Positions 1-5,305 of a DNA stretch of 5,305 nucleotides are shown here, in pieces. The position numbers and the translations under genes were made by a program. The notes beneath the pieces are model-generated. The model saw only the letters and a program-made list of their open reading frames with translations, ran no database searches and was not told the DNA's origin. The first letter of the stretch is position 1; each line of letters begins with the position of its first letter. The DNA comes from Clostridiales bacterium (lineage in GTDB: Bacteria; Bacillota; Clostridia; Lachnospirales; Lachnospiraceae): positions 1 through 5,305 of the forward strand of contig JAJQBM010000117.1 of NCBI GenBank assembly GCA_021203285.1, in the 5' to 3' direction.

Positions 1-147
1 ATGGCGCTCGACCCGGCGCCGACTCTCCTCGTCATACACTTCCATCGTGGCGATGTAGAGCTTCGGTCCGGCATCCAATTCCATACAGCGCCGCTGCGCA
101 TATTCTGATTTTCCGCTTCCGGATCCCCCGGTCACCAGAATCAACAT
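1..147 (-). CDS. cobU: Adenosylcobinamide kinase / adenosylcobinamide-phosphate guanylyltransferase, N-terminal part (cut by window edge)
   Basis: Only the first 49 codons are present; the frame is still open at base 1. The start MLILVTGG leads straight into a P-loop, GGSGSGKS (residues 7-14), followed by LYIATMEVYDEE and RRRVERH at the cut. This combination (hydrophobic strand, P-loop by residue 14, then Y-I-A-T and an R-x-x-R-H segment) is the N-terminal signature of the CobU/CobP family. Those enzymes are cytoplasmic; they phosphorylate adenosylcobinamide and then transfer GMP to it, preparing the lower-ligand loop of cobalamin. The P-loop binds the nucleotide. The ATG is preceded by GGGAG at six bases, inside the 22-base gap after thiN, so it is probably the last visible gene of the same transcript. 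Cobalamin genes are not part of the conserved prpC-thiN cluster, so the next genes (cobS, cobC, cobT?) would be informative. Without the C-terminal two thirds, another small P-loop kinase cannot be fully excluded, but the match is specific. Confidence 0.88.
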   Translation of the reverse strand, partial: MLILVTGGSGSGKSEYAQRRCMELDAGPKLYIATMEVYDEESRRRVERH

Positions 148-153
148 ATTTTT

Positions 154-158
154 CTCCC
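154..158 (-). promoter_or_regulatory. Ribosome binding site of cobU
   Basis: GGGAG on the minus strand lies six bases before the cobU ATG, within the short gap after the thiN stop. It supports the chosen start, which also places the P-loop at the position expected for the family. Confidence 0.7.
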
Positions 159-169
159 GCACTTCCGGC

Positions 170-817
170 CTAATCCATTGACTCAATAACCAGCAGAATT
201 CCGCTGCGCAGCTCTATCGTGGCTGTCTCCGCGCGGATCTCGTTACTGACGCCTCTGGCCTTGCCTGAAAGAAGCGTGAAATCTTCCACCTCATAGGCAA
301 AACCTCTCAGAGTCAGGCCATCCACCTGCGGAGTGAAGGGAATCAGCGACACATATTTTCCGAACTGCTCCGCCCTGCGGATCGTCATGCCGTTCTGCGT
401 CATCCGGATCCGGTTGTGGGGATCGATAATTGCACAGGACACCCCGGCGTCCATGGCCATTTTCAGCAGATGCAGATTCCCGAGGACATGGTCAAGACGA
501 GTCCCTGTCCCGCCGAGGATCGTGATCGCGTCCGCACCCATCTCAACAGCCCGCAGGATCGCAAGCTCCGTATCCGTCTCATCCTTCTCAGCCGGAAATG
601 TCTCAATCCGCTGAGGACATCGCTCCCGAAAATACTGCAGCACCTCCGGATTCGCCGAGTCGAAATCTCCCAGAATCACATCCGGCAGCACCCCCGCCGT
701 CCGGCAGAAATCAAGTCCGGAATCCGCGGAGATGATCCGATCCCACTCATGATCATTGATCCATTTTTCTGCAAACGGGAGGTCGATCTGACCCCCCGTA
801 ATAATCAAAGTATTCAT
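170..817 (-). CDS. thiN: Thiamine diphosphokinase (thiamine pyrophosphokinase)
   Basis: This cytoplasmic enzyme transfers a pyrophosphate group from ATP to thiamine, giving thiamine diphosphate, the cofactor of transketolase and pyruvate-handling enzymes. With 215 residues it has the usual full length. The catalytic domain shows ADSG (31-34), GDFDS (50-54), KDETDTE (78-84) and GGTGTRLDHVLGN (102-114), the acidic and glycine-rich motifs that hold metal and ATP. The C-terminal beta-sandwich thiamine-binding domain ends with GVSNE (189-193), a family hallmark. Start choice: the frame is open to an ATG at 835 that overlaps the rpe stop (TAATG), which would add six residues. The ATG at 817 is preferred because AGAGGA sits six bases before it and the protein then begins MNTLIITGG, a normal family start. 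It follows rpe by 17 bases and precedes cobU by 22, so it is probably co-transcribed. Nothing looks broken. Confidence 0.95.
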   Translation of the reverse strand: MNTLIITGGQIDLPFAEKWINDHEWDRIISADSGLDFCRTAGVLPDVILGDFDSANPEVLQYFRERCPQRIETFPAEKDETDTELAILRAVEMGADAITILGGTGTRLDHVLGNLHLLKMAMDAGVSCAIIDPHNRIRMTQNGMTIRRAEQFGKYVSLIPFTPQVDGLTLRGFAYEVEDFTLLSGKARGVSNEIRAETATIELRSGILLVIESMD

Positions 818-823
818 AATCTT

Positions 824-829
824 TCCTCT
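824..829 (-). promoter_or_regulatory. Ribosome binding site that decides the thiN start
   Basis: AGAGGA lies six bases upstream of the ATG at 815-817. It falls inside the alternative longer reading from the ATG at 833-835, which itself has only a poorly spaced GGGA before it. This favours the shorter 215-residue protein. Confidence 0.7.
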
Positions 830-834
830 GATCA

Positions 835-1485
835 TTATCCCATGATCTGTAAAAACTGATGAACGTTCTCCTCAATGGCGCCCTTGAAAACAGCGCTTCC
901 GGCCACGATGATATTCGCGCCAGCCTGAAGGATATCCCTAAGATTCCCCAGTGTCACGCCGCCATCGACCTCGATATCCGTCTGGCAACCCTTTCGCTCG
1001 ACCATTTCCCGGAGGTCACGGATTTTCTGCAATATATAGGGAATAAACGGCTGATCGCCAAAACCGGGGTTGACCCCCATCAGCAACACCATATCCAGCT
1101 CCGGGAGAATGTACTCCAGCGCGGAAAGCGGCGTGGCGGGATTTAAAACCGCACCGGCCAGCAATCCTTTATCTTTGATCTCATAGATCGTGCGGTCGAG
1201 GTGTCTGCATGCCTCCGCGTGTACCGTAATCAGGTCCGCGCCCGCATCCGCGAAATCCTTCACATAGCGAATCGGGTTCTCAATCATCAGGTGAACATCA
1301 AAAATCCGGTCCGTGCATCCCCGGATCGACTCGATCACCGGCACGCCGTAAGAGATATTCGGCACGAACATCCCGTCCATAACATCAATATGTACATACT
1401 GGGCGCCCGCCCGGTCCAGAATCCGAATCTGGTCTCCGAGATTTGAGAAATCCGCCGCTAAAATCGAAGGCGATAAACAATTCAT
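835..1485 (-). CDS. rpe: Ribulose-phosphate 3-epimerase
   Basis: This cytoplasmic TIM-barrel enzyme interconverts D-ribulose 5-phosphate and D-xylulose 5-phosphate in the pentose phosphate pathway. It has 216 residues, a typical length. Family landmarks appear in order: SILAADFSNLG (7-17), HIDVMDG (32-38), DVHLM (63-67), LNPATP (114-119), VNPGFG (138-143), EVDGG (172-176) and AGSAVFKG (195-202). His32, Asp34, His65 and Asp174 match the metal ligands and the two acid/base aspartates of known epimerases, and Ser7 sits in the substrate pocket. One oddity: the usual NPGFGGQ loop reads NPGFGDQ, with Asp at 144 (codon GAT, 1054-1056). The related allulose-6-phosphate epimerase AlsE is the alternative, but the overall sequence and the neighbours favour Rpe. 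The start has a strong GGGGAG site directly after the rsgA stop, which suggests coupled translation. The stop overlaps an unused ATG of thiN. Confidence 0.96.
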   Translation of the reverse strand: MNCLSPSILAADFSNLGDQIRILDRAGAQYVHIDVMDGMFVPNISYGVPVIESIRGCTDRIFDVHLMIENPIRYVKDFADAGADLITVHAEACRHLDRTIYEIKDKGLLAGAVLNPATPLSALEYILPELDMVLLMGVNPGFGDQPFIPYILQKIRDLREMVERKGCQTDIEVDGGVTLGNLRDILQAGANIIVAGSAVFKGAIEENVHQFLQIMG

Positions 1486-1491
1486 CGTATT

Positions 1492-1497
1492 CTCCCC
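1492..1497 (-). promoter_or_regulatory. Ribosome binding site of rpe, abutting the rsgA stop
   Basis: GGGGAG begins immediately after the rsgA TGA and lies six bases before the rpe ATG. A ribosome ending rsgA would therefore release on the rpe initiation site, consistent with coupled translation. Confidence 0.75.
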
Positions 1498-2370
1498 TCA
1501 GTATTTCTTTTTGTCACTCATCTCCTGACAGATCCGGAGATAATTCTCGTATCTGCTTTGGCTGATCCTGCCGTCCTGTACGGCCGCTTTTACGGCACAT
1601 CCCGGCTCATTCCTGTGGCTGCAGCCCCGAAACCGGCAATCGCCGCGAAACGGCGCAAACTCCGGAAAAAGCAGATCCGGCATATCCGCCTCCACCGTCA
1701 AAGAGGTAAATCCGGGCGTATCGAAAATGAAGGTATCCTCTTCGATCGCGATCAGCTCTGAGTGGCGCGTCGTATGCCGCCCGCACTGAACCTTTTGACT
1801 GATCTCACCGGTCTCCATCTGTGCATGGGGTGCCAGCAGATTGATCAATGTAGACTTGCCGACGCCGGATGGTCCGGCCACCGTGCTGACCTTTCCGCTA
1901 AGCTGTCTGCGGATCGGTTCAATCCCCTCATTGGCCAATGCACTGAAGAAAAACAGCGGATAACCGGTCGGCAGATACGCTTCCCGGATCCTGTCCATCT
2001 CCTCCGCAGAGGCAAGATCCATCTTGTTCATGCAGATCACTGACGGGATCTGCCGCTGTTCCATCGTAACCAGAAAACGATCCAGAAGATTCAGGTTCGG
2101 CTTCGGTGAAGTCAATGCGAATATCACAATGGCCTGATCCACATTCGCCACCGCCGGGCGGATCAGTGCATTTTTCCGTGGAAGAATATCGACAATATTG
2201 CCGGTTTTCTCCTCCTCACTGATCGGCTCCACGACGACATAGTCGCCGACCAGAGGCTTGATATTCTGTTTTCGAAAAATGCCCTTTGCCTTACATTCGT
2301 AGATGCCGGATCCCACTGCAGATACATAGTAGAATCCGGCTATCCCTTTTATAATCCTGCCCTTTTTCAT
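1498..2370 (-). CDS. rsgA: Small ribosomal subunit biogenesis GTPase RsgA
   Basis: RsgA is a circularly permuted GTPase that binds the 30S subunit late in assembly and checks its decoding centre; GTP hydrolysis releases it. The 290-residue length is normal. An N-terminal OB-fold (about 1-65, with GDYVVVEP at 42-49) binds RNA. The GTPase motifs occur in the permuted order typical of the family: NKMD (115-118), SA (143-144), P-loop GPSGVGKST (166-174), then DTPG (217-220). The C-terminal zinc-binding part has Cys245, Cys250, His252 and Cys258. The ATG lies three bases after the prkC stop; GAAGAG just upstream is a modest ribosome binding site, so translation may depend on coupling to prkC. In B. 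subtilis the orthologue CpgA is reported to be phosphorylated by PrkC, the product of the neighbouring gene. Ser162 and Thr163 lie just before the P-loop here. No key residue is missing. Confidence 0.97.
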   Translation of the reverse strand: MKKGRIIKGIAGFYYVSAVGSGIYECKAKGIFRKQNIKPLVGDYVVVEPISEEEKTGNIVDILPRKNALIRPAVANVDQAIVIFALTSPKPNLNLLDRFLVTMEQRQIPSVICMNKMDLASAEEMDRIREAYLPTGYPLFFFSALANEGIEPIRRQLSGKVSTVAGPSGVGKSTLINLLAPHAQMETGEISQKVQCGRHTTRHSELIAIEEDTFIFDTPGFTSLTVEADMPDLLFPEFAPFRGDCRFRGCSHRNEPGCAVKAAVQDGRISQSRYENYLRICQEMSDKKKY

Positions 2371-2373
2371 GAA

Positions 2374-4440
2374 CTACTCTTCGTGGAAGGAAACGGTCTC
2401 CTCCTGCGGATTGGATGCGACCACGTTACCTGATTCATCATAGTAGTACCACACGATGACCAGTGTTCCCTGACTTGTTCCCGTAATCCCGGTCACGGAA
2501 ATCGTGTACGGGAAGGTCGTGATATTTGTCCACGATCCGATCAATTCATCGCTCTCCGCCTTGTAGAGCTCAATATCCGCGTAGGCAACCGTCACATTTG
2601 TCGGCGCCTTGATAGAATTATTGATGTAATAAGTGGTTTCCTTCGCACCCAGACTGATTACCAGATCGACCGATGTGCCCATATCCACATATTTTCCGGA
2701 AGATACGCTCTGACTGATTACGTTGCCCTCCGCCACCGTGTCACTGTAATCCTGCGTGACCGAACCGACATTCAGGCTCGCATCCGCCAGTTCAGCCCGT
2801 GCATCCGCCTCCGTTTTTCCGACTACATTCGGAACCTTTGTCGTCTCACTTCCCTGGCTGACGTAGATCGTAACCGTATCGCCTTCGGCCGCGGTGCTGC
2901 CGGCTGACGGACTCTGCCGGATGACCTTTCCGGCCTCAACGGAGCTGTCATACTCAAACTCGCGGACCACACTCAGTCCCTTGTCCTCCAGTGCAGCCAT
3001 GGCGGAATCGGAAGTGTAGCCGACTACATTCGGCACGGAGACCTCCGCAACCTCCTCTTCCTCCGGCTCGGCGGCTACTGTGACATAGATCGTCGTTCCC
3101 TCAGCCACCAAATCTCCCTCTTCCACATCCTGGAAGATAATCTGACCGGCCTCGTAGTCCTCCGACTCCTCCTCGCCGCTCTGTTCCACCAGAAGGCCAA
3201 TCTCCTCCAGCGCTTCCTCTGCCTCCGCCAGCGTCATGCCGGTGAGGTCGATCATCTCAACCTGTTCGATCGTCTCGGTAATCTCCGTGTCGTTGGATGA
3301 TTTCTTGCTGAAATCGATCAATCCGAAGAAATTCCCTACCATATAGATTACGACAGCCGCGATGATGACAAGAACCACAATCGTCAGGATTTTGACGATT
3401 TTCTCCATTCGGGAGTTTAAAAATCCACCCTCGTCCTCGTCGTCATCCTCCTCATCGTCATCCTCGTAAATATAGCCGTATTTCCCGTTTTTATCTTCCT
3501 CATCCTCGTCCTGTGAGGCGGCAGTCCCATCCTGAATCGGCATAAATTCATCATCGCTGACCACCCGGGTCTTCCCGGCTACCGGAGAATGCAGATCTAC
3601 AAAATCCTCATTCGGAGTCAGAAGCGACTTCCGCAAATCCACCAGCAAATCCTCCATCGAAGCGTACCGCCGGTCCGCGCTCTTCTGTGTACATTTCAGG
3701 ATAATCTTCTCCAGACTGATGGGGAGATCCGGCGCATAATACTCGGAGGGCGGAATCATCTCATCCTGAAGGTGCTTAATCGCGACAGCCACCGTGCTGT
3801 CTCCGTCAAACGGCACCCTGCCGGTCACCATCTCATACATGACGATGCCCAGCGAATAGATATCACTGGCATTGCTGACAAACCCGTTTCTCGTCTGCTC
3901 CGGCGATGCGTAATGGACGGATCCCATGACATCCGCGTGGATCGTGTTCTCGGAAACCGCGCGTGCGATGCCGAAATCTGTTACCTTGACCTTTCCATCC
4001 GTGGAAATCATGATATTCTGCGGCTTGATATCCCGGTGAATGATATTTCTGGCGTGAGCCGCCTGGATGCCGCGGGCCACCTGAATGGCGATGCTCAGTG
4101 TCTCCTTATAATTGAGCTGTCCTTTTTTCTCAATATAGGTCTTCAGCGTGATTCCCTGCACATATTCCATAATGATGTAGTGCAAATCACCCTGTGTCCC
4201 GACATCATAGACATTGACGATATTGGGATGCTCCAGTCCGGCTGCGGACTGCGCCTCCGCGCGGAACTTTTCCACAAAGCTCTTGTCTGTGCCGAACTCC
4301 GCCTTTAATACCTTGATCGCAACGCATCTGCCGAGCGTGAGATCCTTGGCCTTGTAGACATCGGACATCCCGCCGGCGCCGATCTTTTTCTCTATCTCAT
4401 AGCGATCTGCAATCATCATTCCATTCTCTATCATCTGCAT
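2374..4440 (-). CDS. prkC: Membrane Ser/Thr protein kinase with PASTA repeats (Stk1/PrkC/PknB family)
   Basis: This 688-residue single-pass membrane kinase signals cell-wall state. The cytoplasmic Hanks-type kinase domain (about 14-272) has a glycine loop GAGGMSDV (21-28), catalytic Lys43, a likely helix-C Glu62, HRDIKPQN (135-142), DFG (155-157) and SPEQ (179-182), so it should be active. The activation loop is poor in threonine (Thr166; Ser174 in GSVHY). A juxtamembrane linker (273-345) contains very acidic runs at 311-316 and 326-337. One membrane helix spans about 348-370, with Arg344, Lys347 and Lys350 on the inner side. Outside are three PASTA repeats (about 392-457, 468-528, 536-598); the last two start with VPNVVG, the first has MIDLTG. 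PASTA repeats of this family bind muropeptides. A C-terminal beta-rich segment (about 601-688) follows, probably Ig-like. The start abuts the prpC stop (TAA-ATG), with GGAGAGG inside the last prpC codons; Met3 is also possible. Confidence 0.97.
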   Translation of the reverse strand: MQMIENGMMIADRYEIEKKIGAGGMSDVYKAKDLTLGRCVAIKVLKAEFGTDKSFVEKFRAEAQSAAGLEHPNIVNVYDVGTQGDLHYIIMEYVQGITLKTYIEKKGQLNYKETLSIAIQVARGIQAAHARNIIHRDIKPQNIMISTDGKVKVTDFGIARAVSENTIHADVMGSVHYASPEQTRNGFVSNASDIYSLGIVMYEMVTGRVPFDGDSTVAVAIKHLQDEMIPPSEYYAPDLPISLEKIILKCTQKSADRRYASMEDLLVDLRKSLLTPNEDFVDLHSPVAGKTRVVSDDEFMPIQDGTAASQDEDEEDKNGKYGYIYEDDDEEDDDEDEGGFLNSRMEKIVKILTIVVLVIIAAVVIYMVGNFFGLIDFSKKSSNDTEITETIEQVEMIDLTGMTLAEAEEALEEIGLLVEQSGEEESEDYEAGQIIFQDVEEGDLVAEGTTIYVTVAAEPEEEEVAEVSVPNVVGYTSDSAMAALEDKGLSVVREFEYDSSVEAGKVIRQSPSAGSTAAEGDTVTIYVSQGSETTKVPNVVGKTEADARAELADASLNVGSVTQDYSDTVAEGNVISQSVSSGKYVDMGTSVDLVISLGAKETTYYINNSIKAPTNVTVAYADIELYKAESDELIGSWTNITTFPYTISVTGITGTSQGTLVIVWYYYDESGNVVASNPQEETVSFHEE

Positions 4441-5172
4441 TTACCTCTCCAATTCCGGATCTATTAAAATAACTGTGATGTTATCCTTACCACCATTTTT
4501 ATTTGCCTGAACAATCAAATATTCTGTCTTTGAGAGCATATCATCGGATCCGGACAATATATCAAGTATCTCCTCGTCCTCGATCATATTTGTCAGGCCG
4601 TCCGAACACAACAGAATCCATTCGCCCGGCTTCACCTCGGTCTCAAAGATATCCGCCTTCACCGTGTCATCTGCGCCGACGGCCCGGGTGATAATGTTGC
4701 GGTCCGGATGCCGCTTCGCCATCTGCGCATCCATCTCTCCCAACCGCACCATCTCCTGGATGAGCGAATGATCCTCCGTGATCTGGCGGATGCCGGCGCC
4801 GATCAGATACAATCTGCTGTCGCCCACATTCGCTGTCGTCAGGGTCTGTCCGTTCAGCACCGCCGCAACGACGGTTGTCCCCATCCCCATGGTTTCCGGA
4901 TGTCCGTCAGCATACCGCCGGATTGCGTCGTTTGCCCGGGTAATGCTTTCACAAAGAATGCGGTCAAACTCGCAAAGCTTTGTCGTTCGCGCCGTGTCTG
5001 CTATTGTTTTTACCGCGCATCTCGATGCGAAATCTCCGGCGTTGTGTCCGCCCATCCCATCCGCGACAATGAAGAGATTGGGCAGGTTTCCCACCGGCTC
5101 TTCCGATGCGAAAAAATAATCCTGATTCATCTCTCTGCGGATACCGATGTCAGTCAGGGAACATGTTTTCAT
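4441..5172 (-). CDS. prpC: PP2C-family Ser/Thr protein phosphatase (Stp1/PrpC type)
   Basis: This cytoplasmic metal-dependent phosphatase removes phosphates from Ser/Thr proteins, including the PASTA kinase encoded next to it and that kinase's substrates. The 243 residues are the usual length for the minimal bacterial family, with no extra domain. Motifs in order: RREMNQD (12-18), VADGMGGH (36-43), MGTT (97-100), NVGDSR (115-120), EDHS (133-136), ITRAVG (161-166), CSDGL (189-193) and GGKDN (227-231). Asp18, Asp38, Gly39, Asp191 and Asp230 match the residues that hold the two catalytic metal ions. The ATG at 5172 is preceded by GCAGGA with eight bases between, and the protein begins at the usual short distance before the NQD motif. 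It is the first gene of the visible transcript, about 72 bases after the predicted transcription start. Its last codons carry the ribosome binding site of prkC, so kinase and phosphatase are probably made in coupled amounts. Confidence 0.97.
   Translation of the reverse strand: MKTCSLTDIGIRREMNQDYFFASEEPVGNLPNLFIVADGMGGHNAGDFASRCAVKTIADTARTTKLCEFDRILCESITRANDAIRRYADGHPETMGMGTTVVAAVLNGQTLTTANVGDSRLYLIGAGIRQITEDHSLIQEMVRLGEMDAQMAKRHPDRNIITRAVGADDTVKADIFETEVKPGEWILLCSDGLTNMIEDEEILDILSGSDDMLSKTEYLIVQANKNGGKDNITVILIDPELER
4444..4450 (-). promoter_or_regulatory. Ribosome binding site of prkC inside the end of prpC
   Basis: GGAGAGG occupies the last codons of prpC, directly before the TAA that touches the prkC ATG. 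Its GGAG core is six bases from the first ATG and twelve from the ATG at codon 3, so both starts are possible, the first slightly favoured. The layout suggests coupled translation of phosphatase and kinase. Confidence 0.7.
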
Positions 5173-5180
5173 CTAAAACA

Positions 5181-5186
5181 TCCTGC
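5181..5186 (-). promoter_or_regulatory. Ribosome binding site of prpC
   Basis: GCAGGA (core AGGA) lies eight bases before the prpC ATG. A GGAAAGG stretch a little further upstream is too distant to be the main site. Confidence 0.6.
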
Positions 5187-5250
5187 CTTTCCGCACGTCT
5201 CCCGAATATCTCAAAAAAAACATGAAAAATACAGAAAACATACTTTTGTC

Positions 5251-5279
5251 ATTTTAGCACAAGAAAATCAAAAGGACAA
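5251..5279 (-). promoter_or_regulatory. Sigma-A-type promoter with extended -10, upstream of prpC
   Basis: On the minus strand, a -35 box TTGTCC (5274-5279, four of six consensus bases) is followed after exactly 17 bases by a -10 box TAAAAT (5251-5256, five of six). The -10 box is preceded by TGC, the TGn of an extended -10 promoter. Transcription would begin near 5244, giving a leader of about 72 bases before prpC. A TTGACT a few bases upstream is a better -35 by sequence, but its 22-base spacing is too long. The region is clearly richer in A and T than the genes around it. This is a prediction from sequence only. Confidence 0.65.
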
Positions 5280-5305
5280 GTCAATACGGCTCATCCGATA
5301 GAGTA

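Larger units (their letters stand above)
5173..5305. other. AT-rich intergenic region and leader of the prpC-prkC operon
   Basis: This 133-base stretch to the window edge holds the promoter described separately and a leader with an eight-base T run (5213-5220 on the minus strand). I see no tRNA, known riboswitch, convincing terminator hairpin or operator repeat. All three minus-strand frames entering from the window edge meet a stop within a few codons to about a dozen, so the upstream gene (rlmN in the B. subtilis order) either ends in the last bases or lies outside the window. Confidence 0.55.

Noticed and set aside
818..835. Longer thiN start at the ATG overlapping the rpe stop (TAATG)
   Set aside because: The internal ATG at 817 has AGAGGA at a good distance and gives a family-typical N-terminus; the upstream ATG has only a badly spaced GGGA. 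TAATG re-initiation remains a minor possibility.
416..859. Plus-strand open frame of 147 codons opposite thiN and the thiN-rpe junction
   Set aside because: It mirrors the well-conserved thiN coding frame and has no recognisable domain.
2647..3267. Possible DNA repeat across the three PASTA-coding segments
   Set aside because: Similarity is at protein-family level; the DNA of the three repeats is clearly diverged, so it is an ancient domain repeat rather than a recent duplication.
3589..4308. Plus-strand open frame of 239 codons inside prkC
   Set aside because: It lies entirely antisense to the conserved kinase domain, resembles no protein I recognise and has an arbitrary, Arg/His/Leu/Ile-rich composition expected of a mirror frame of a GC-rich gene.
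5213..5220. T run in the leader as an intrinsic terminator or attenuator
   Set aside because: No stable GC-rich hairpin precedes the eight-base T run on the minus strand, so it does not look like a terminator.
5254..5285. TTGACT as the -35 box for the TAAAAT -10 box
   Set aside because: The spacing would be 22 bases, well outside the usual 16-18; TTGTCC at 17 bases fits better.
4708..5301. Plus-strand open frame of 197 codons across prpC and its promoter region
   Set aside because: It is antisense to the conserved phosphatase and runs through the promoter; its composition is typical of a shadow frame and no domain is visible.

Overview
The window looks like a piece of a Clostridia chromosome, most likely a fairly GC-rich member of the Lachnospiraceae group; composition looks about mid-fifties percent GC by eye, not computed. 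The main reason is gene order: reading the minus strand from right to left, the genes run PP2C phosphatase (prpC/stp), PASTA kinase (prkC), rsgA, rpe, thiN. This is the order known from Bacillus subtilis (prpC-prkC-cpgA/rsgA-rpe-thiN) and many other Firmicutes. Strong purine-rich Shine-Dalgarno sites and a sigma-A-type extended -10 promoter fit a Gram-positive host. The exact species cannot be read from the window.

Layout: every real gene is on the minus strand, so transcription runs from high to low coordinates. The right end (5173-5305) is an AT-rich non-coding leader with one good promoter. Then come prpC (4441-5172), prkC (2374-4440), rsgA (1498-2370), rpe (835-1485), thiN (170-817) and the first 49 codons of cobU (1-147, cut by the window edge). 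Gaps between genes are 0, 3, 12, 17 and 22 bases, and no terminator-like hairpin was seen between them, so a single polycistronic transcript is likely. Several stop codons lie on or beside the next gene's ribosome binding site, which suggests translational coupling.

How the genes fit together: PrpC and PrkC are an antagonistic Ser/Thr phosphatase and membrane kinase. The kinase has cytoplasmic catalytic and acidic juxtamembrane parts, one membrane helix, three outside PASTA repeats that in this family sense peptidoglycan fragments, and a C-terminal beta-rich domain. RsgA is the small-subunit ribosome assembly GTPase, a reported PrkC substrate in B. subtilis. Rpe (pentose phosphate pathway), ThiN (thiamine diphosphate synthesis) and CobU (cobalamin nucleotide-loop assembly) are metabolic enzymes. 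A link through transketolase is possible, since it uses Rpe's product and ThiN's cofactor, but that is inference.

I do not see a previously undescribed system here. The region is a conserved housekeeping and signalling operon. The points worth a second look are small: a substitution in the Rpe phosphate-binding loop, a threonine-poor kinase activation loop with a very acidic juxtamembrane segment, an extra C-terminal domain on the kinase, cobU attached to the end of the operon, and a short open frame in the leader.
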